From contig JAVBMF010000027.1 of the NCBI GenBank assembly GCA_031552735.1, forward strand, positions 1 to 31,035: 31,035 bases of DNA, given 5' to 3'. Under the pieces are notes generated by a model. That model saw only the letters and a program-made list of their open reading frames with translations. It had not been told where the DNA came from and searched no databases. Every line of letters begins with the position of its first letter. The first letter of the stretch is position 1. Shown piece after piece: positions 29,335 to 31,035 of the stretch. Position numbers and translations under genes: made by a program. This DNA comes from JAVBUY01 sp031552735. Lineage in GTDB: Bacteria > Bacillota > Clostridia > Christensenellales > Aristaeellaceae.

Positions 29335-30582
29335 TTACGCTTCGGGCGTCGGTCCAGCCGCCTCGGTCGGCGCGACGCCGATGGCGATGCACGCCTTGGC
29401 GCGCAGCATCAATAGCGAGATCGCCACCATCAGGATGCCGGTGATGATCAGCTGCGATTCTACACTCATCCGGTCGGCCAAGGGGCCAAAGAACACCATC
29501 GACAGCGGCATCGCGCTGGACGAGATGATCGACGACAGGCCGAACACGCGGCCCATCATGTCGGGCTGCACGCGGGTTTGCAGGATGGTCATCGAGCCGG
29601 TGTTGATCAGCGGCATGGTGATGCCCATGGGCAGCATCACGCCCAGATAGAACCAGAAGTTGGGCGAAAAGCCCATCACCAGCGTCGTCACGCCAAAGGC
29701 GACGCAGCCGATGATCAGCATGTACATCATGTTCTTAAACCGCGCGCCGACAAACCCGGCCAGCATGCCGCCCGCCGCCGCGCCCGCCGCAAAGACGATC
29801 TCGTGCGCCATCAGCCGCCACGGCTCGGGGCCAAAGCTGCGCGCCACCATCAGCGGCGTTAGGAACACCACCGGGCCAAACATCAGCGCGAAGAACAGGT
29901 AGAATAGCAGAAACTGCGTCAGCCACTTGGTGCCCGCCACGTATCGGATGCCGCGCCCCATGTCCTCAAAGATGTGCGGCTGCTCGTGCGTTTCCACCAC
30001 GCGCTTGTCCACATGCAGCGCCGCCAGCAGGCCAATGCCGATCACCGCCGTCACCACATCGATCCAGAACGACGGCGCCAGCCCCATCTCGGCGTACACC
30101 CAGCCCGCCGCCGCCGGGGCGATCAGCATCATCACGCCCTGGATGCTGGCGTTGATGCCGTTGACGCGCAACAGCTTGTCCTCGGGCACGATCTCCGGCA
30201 GGAACGCGCCCACCGCGGGCATCTGGATGCCCGAACCCAGCGAGCGCACCGCCGAGATAAAGAACAGCAGCCACAGCGCGTCATAGCCCAGGCTGAGCGC
30301 GATGGCCAGCCCCAGCGTGCACACCGCGATCATGCCGTCCGACAGCATGATCAGCATTTTTCGATTGTAGCGGTCGGCCCACACCCCGGCGAACAGCGAC
30401 ACCAAAAGCTGCGGCAGAAAGCCGCACAGCGTCGCGATGGTCAGCATGGTGCCGCTCTGCGTGGTCAGCGTCACGTGCCAGCTAATCACATATTGTACCA
30501 CCATCGAGCCGAACATCGATACCGTCTGTCCGGCCAGAAATTGCGTCGCGCGGGATGCCCAGCGCGTTTGTCTCGTGTCCAT
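29335..30582 (-). CDS. MFS transporter (DHA3/MefA-like drug exporter)
   Basis: 415 aa with 12 predicted membrane helices. N-terminus RWASRATQFLAGQTVSMFGSMVVQY, motif-A-like loop AGVWADRYNRKMLI between helices 2 and 3, AVRSLGSGIQMPAVGAFLPEIVPEDKLLRVNGINASIQ, and a central loop (HEQPHIFEDMGRGIRYV) before the second half. This is the pattern of MefA/macrolide-type and enterobactin-exporter-type MFS proteins (DHA3 group), proton-driven exporters. ATG 30582 with AAGGAGGA upstream, extended -10 promoter at 30615, terminator after the stop, hence a single-gene unit. GC-rich, so backbone rather than island. Substrate unknown. Confidence 0.92.
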   Translation of the reverse strand: MDTRQTRWASRATQFLAGQTVSMFGSMVVQYVISWHVTLTTQSGTMLTIATLCGFLPQLLVSLFAGVWADRYNRKMLIMLSDGMIAVCTLGLAIALSLGYDALWLLFFISAVRSLGSGIQMPAVGAFLPEIVPEDKLLRVNGINASIQGVMMLIAPAAAGWVYAEMGLAPSFWIDVVTAVIGIGLLAALHVDKRVVETHEQPHIFEDMGRGIRYVAGTKWLTQFLLFYLFFALMFGPVVFLTPLMVARSFGPEPWRLMAHEIVFAAGAAAGGMLAGFVGARFKNMMYMLIIGCVAFGVTTLVMGFSPNFWFYLGVMLPMGITMPLINTGSMTILQTRVQPDMMGRVFGLSSIISSSAMPLSMVFFGPLADRMSVESQLIITGILMVAISLLMLRAKACIAIGVAPTEAAGPTPEA

Positions 30583-30614
30583 TGGGGGAAGTCCTCCTTG
30601 TCGCAGTGATTGCC

Positions 30615-30623
30615 ATTATAGCA
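30615..30623 (-). promoter_or_regulatory. Extended -10 promoter of the MFS gene
   Basis: Minus-strand TGCTATAAT. The -35 position (TGTCCT) is weak. Confidence 0.65.
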
Positions 30624-30664
30624 TACCTAACCGCAAAAGGACATGAGAGAACTCGAGCAAAATG

Positions 30665-30687
30665 CAAAAAAGGGGCTTTCGCCCCTT
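30665..30687 (-). terminator. Terminator for a minus-strand gene beyond the window
   Basis: Minus-strand AAGGGGC-GAAA-GCCCCTT followed by TTTTGC. No gene inside the window uses it; it would end transcription coming from beyond position 31035. Confidence 0.75.
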
Positions 30688-30712
30688 CTTAATCCCGATG
30701 ATGATCCCCGGT

Positions 30713-30779
30713 CGTTTATCCCCGGTCGCCACACCAACCGCGACCGGGCAGAAATGGCCTATCGTTAGGAGGCGCAAGC
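30713..30779 (+). repeat. 67-bp hairpin repeat, copy 1
   Basis: CGTTTATCCC, stem CGGTCGC/GCGACCG around an ACCAA loop, then GGGCAGAAATGGCCTATCG and TTAGGAGGCGCAAGC. The same 67-base unit recurs 227 bases later with few changes. Confidence 0.85.
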
Positions 30780-30939
30780 GAGTGTGCCGGAGCCGTATGG
30801 CGAATACGGCGGGCGTAGCACCGTCGCGCCTGTGGCGCGATCAAACGGTGCGCAAGCCCAATGAGCCAACGAGCTTGCCCAGCAAGCGACTATGGCGAAT
30901 TGAGGCCAAACCGAGCGCCGCGCCGACACCACGAGAGGG
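30780..30939. other. Spacer between hairpin repeats, no gene found
   Basis: GC-rich, with several short inverted repeats (for example GCGCCTGTGGCGC). No open frame with a start and ribosome-binding site. Confidence 0.4.
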
Positions 30940-31006
30940 CGTTTATCCTCGGTCGCTCACCCAACCGCGACCGGGCAGAAATGCCCTATCGTTAGGAGGC
31001 GCAAGC
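30940..31006 (+). repeat. 67-bp hairpin repeat, copy 2
   Basis: Same layout as copy 1, with CCTC for CCCC and a different loop edge. The following bases (GAGGCGTATGGTGCAATAC) also resemble the bases after copy 1, so the repeat unit is longer than 67 and may continue beyond the window. Confidence 0.85.
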
Positions 31007-31035
31007 CGATCCGAGCGAGGCGTATGGTGCAATAC

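Overview
The window looks like the chromosome of a GC-rich member of the Bacillota (class Clostridia). Supporting signs are an RNase J, a YlbF-family protein next to mltG and a peptidase-U32 gene, a T-box leader in front of hisS-aspS, strong AAGGAGG ribosome-binding sites, and housekeeping promoters with an extended -10 (TGCTATAAT). No rRNA, tRNA, CRISPR array or phage was found. Nothing could be searched, so family names rest on motifs and remembered family sequences.

Layout. (1) 1-1016 is the 3' part of an rRNA cytosine methyltransferase. (2) 1195-2054 is a small AT-rich insert with one exported hypothetical protein and a transposase remnant. (3) 2156-4962 (minus) is ylbF-like, mltG, U32, followed upstream by an independently terminated RNase J gene (5078-6739, minus). 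(4) 6971-11049 (minus) is a T-box-controlled operon hisS, aspS, RseC/SoxR-reducing-like, trxA, ending in a strong terminator. A corrinoid-type (UroD/MtaA family) methyltransferase runs the other way (11135-12130). (5) 12485-17457 (minus) is a self-regulated efflux or envelope operon: TetR, ABC ATPase, two-module FtsX-like permease, HlyD/MacA-like adaptor, with a 31-bp palindromic operator over the start site. (6) 17515-19816 (plus) is inorganic pyrophosphatase, ROK fructokinase and a DUF308 membrane protein with a Lys/Ala-rich N-terminus. (7) 20076-23337 holds a secreted DUF6273-like protein, an orphan substrate-binding protein and a MATE exporter. (8) 23390-29295 is an AT-rich accessory island. 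(9) 29335-30582 is an MFS exporter, followed by intergenic hairpin repeats to the window end.

The island in (8) is the most unusual part. Seven unrelated genes all lie on the minus strand, one after another. Each has at its 3' end one or more copies of a 90-145 bp element with inverted ends (ATGCCACGGGGACGGTTC ... GAACCGTCCCCTTGGCAT). About a dozen full or partial copies occur in 5.9 kb and none were seen in the other 25 kb. The island also holds a GC-rich fragment of an Rhs/YD-repeat protein, and one gene resembles TipC-family immunity proteins. I read it as a repeat-delimited array of orphan immunity or surface-protein cassettes left from an Rhs-type polymorphic-toxin locus. The repeats and gene order are seen directly; the immunity interpretation is inference.

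Two further families of extragenic hairpin repeats lie in the GC-rich backbone: a multi-hairpin repeat (two copies near 12.2-12.5 kb, one inverted near 19.8-20.0 kb) and a 50-67 bp hairpin whose stem covaries between copies (12.33, 30.71 and 30.94 kb).
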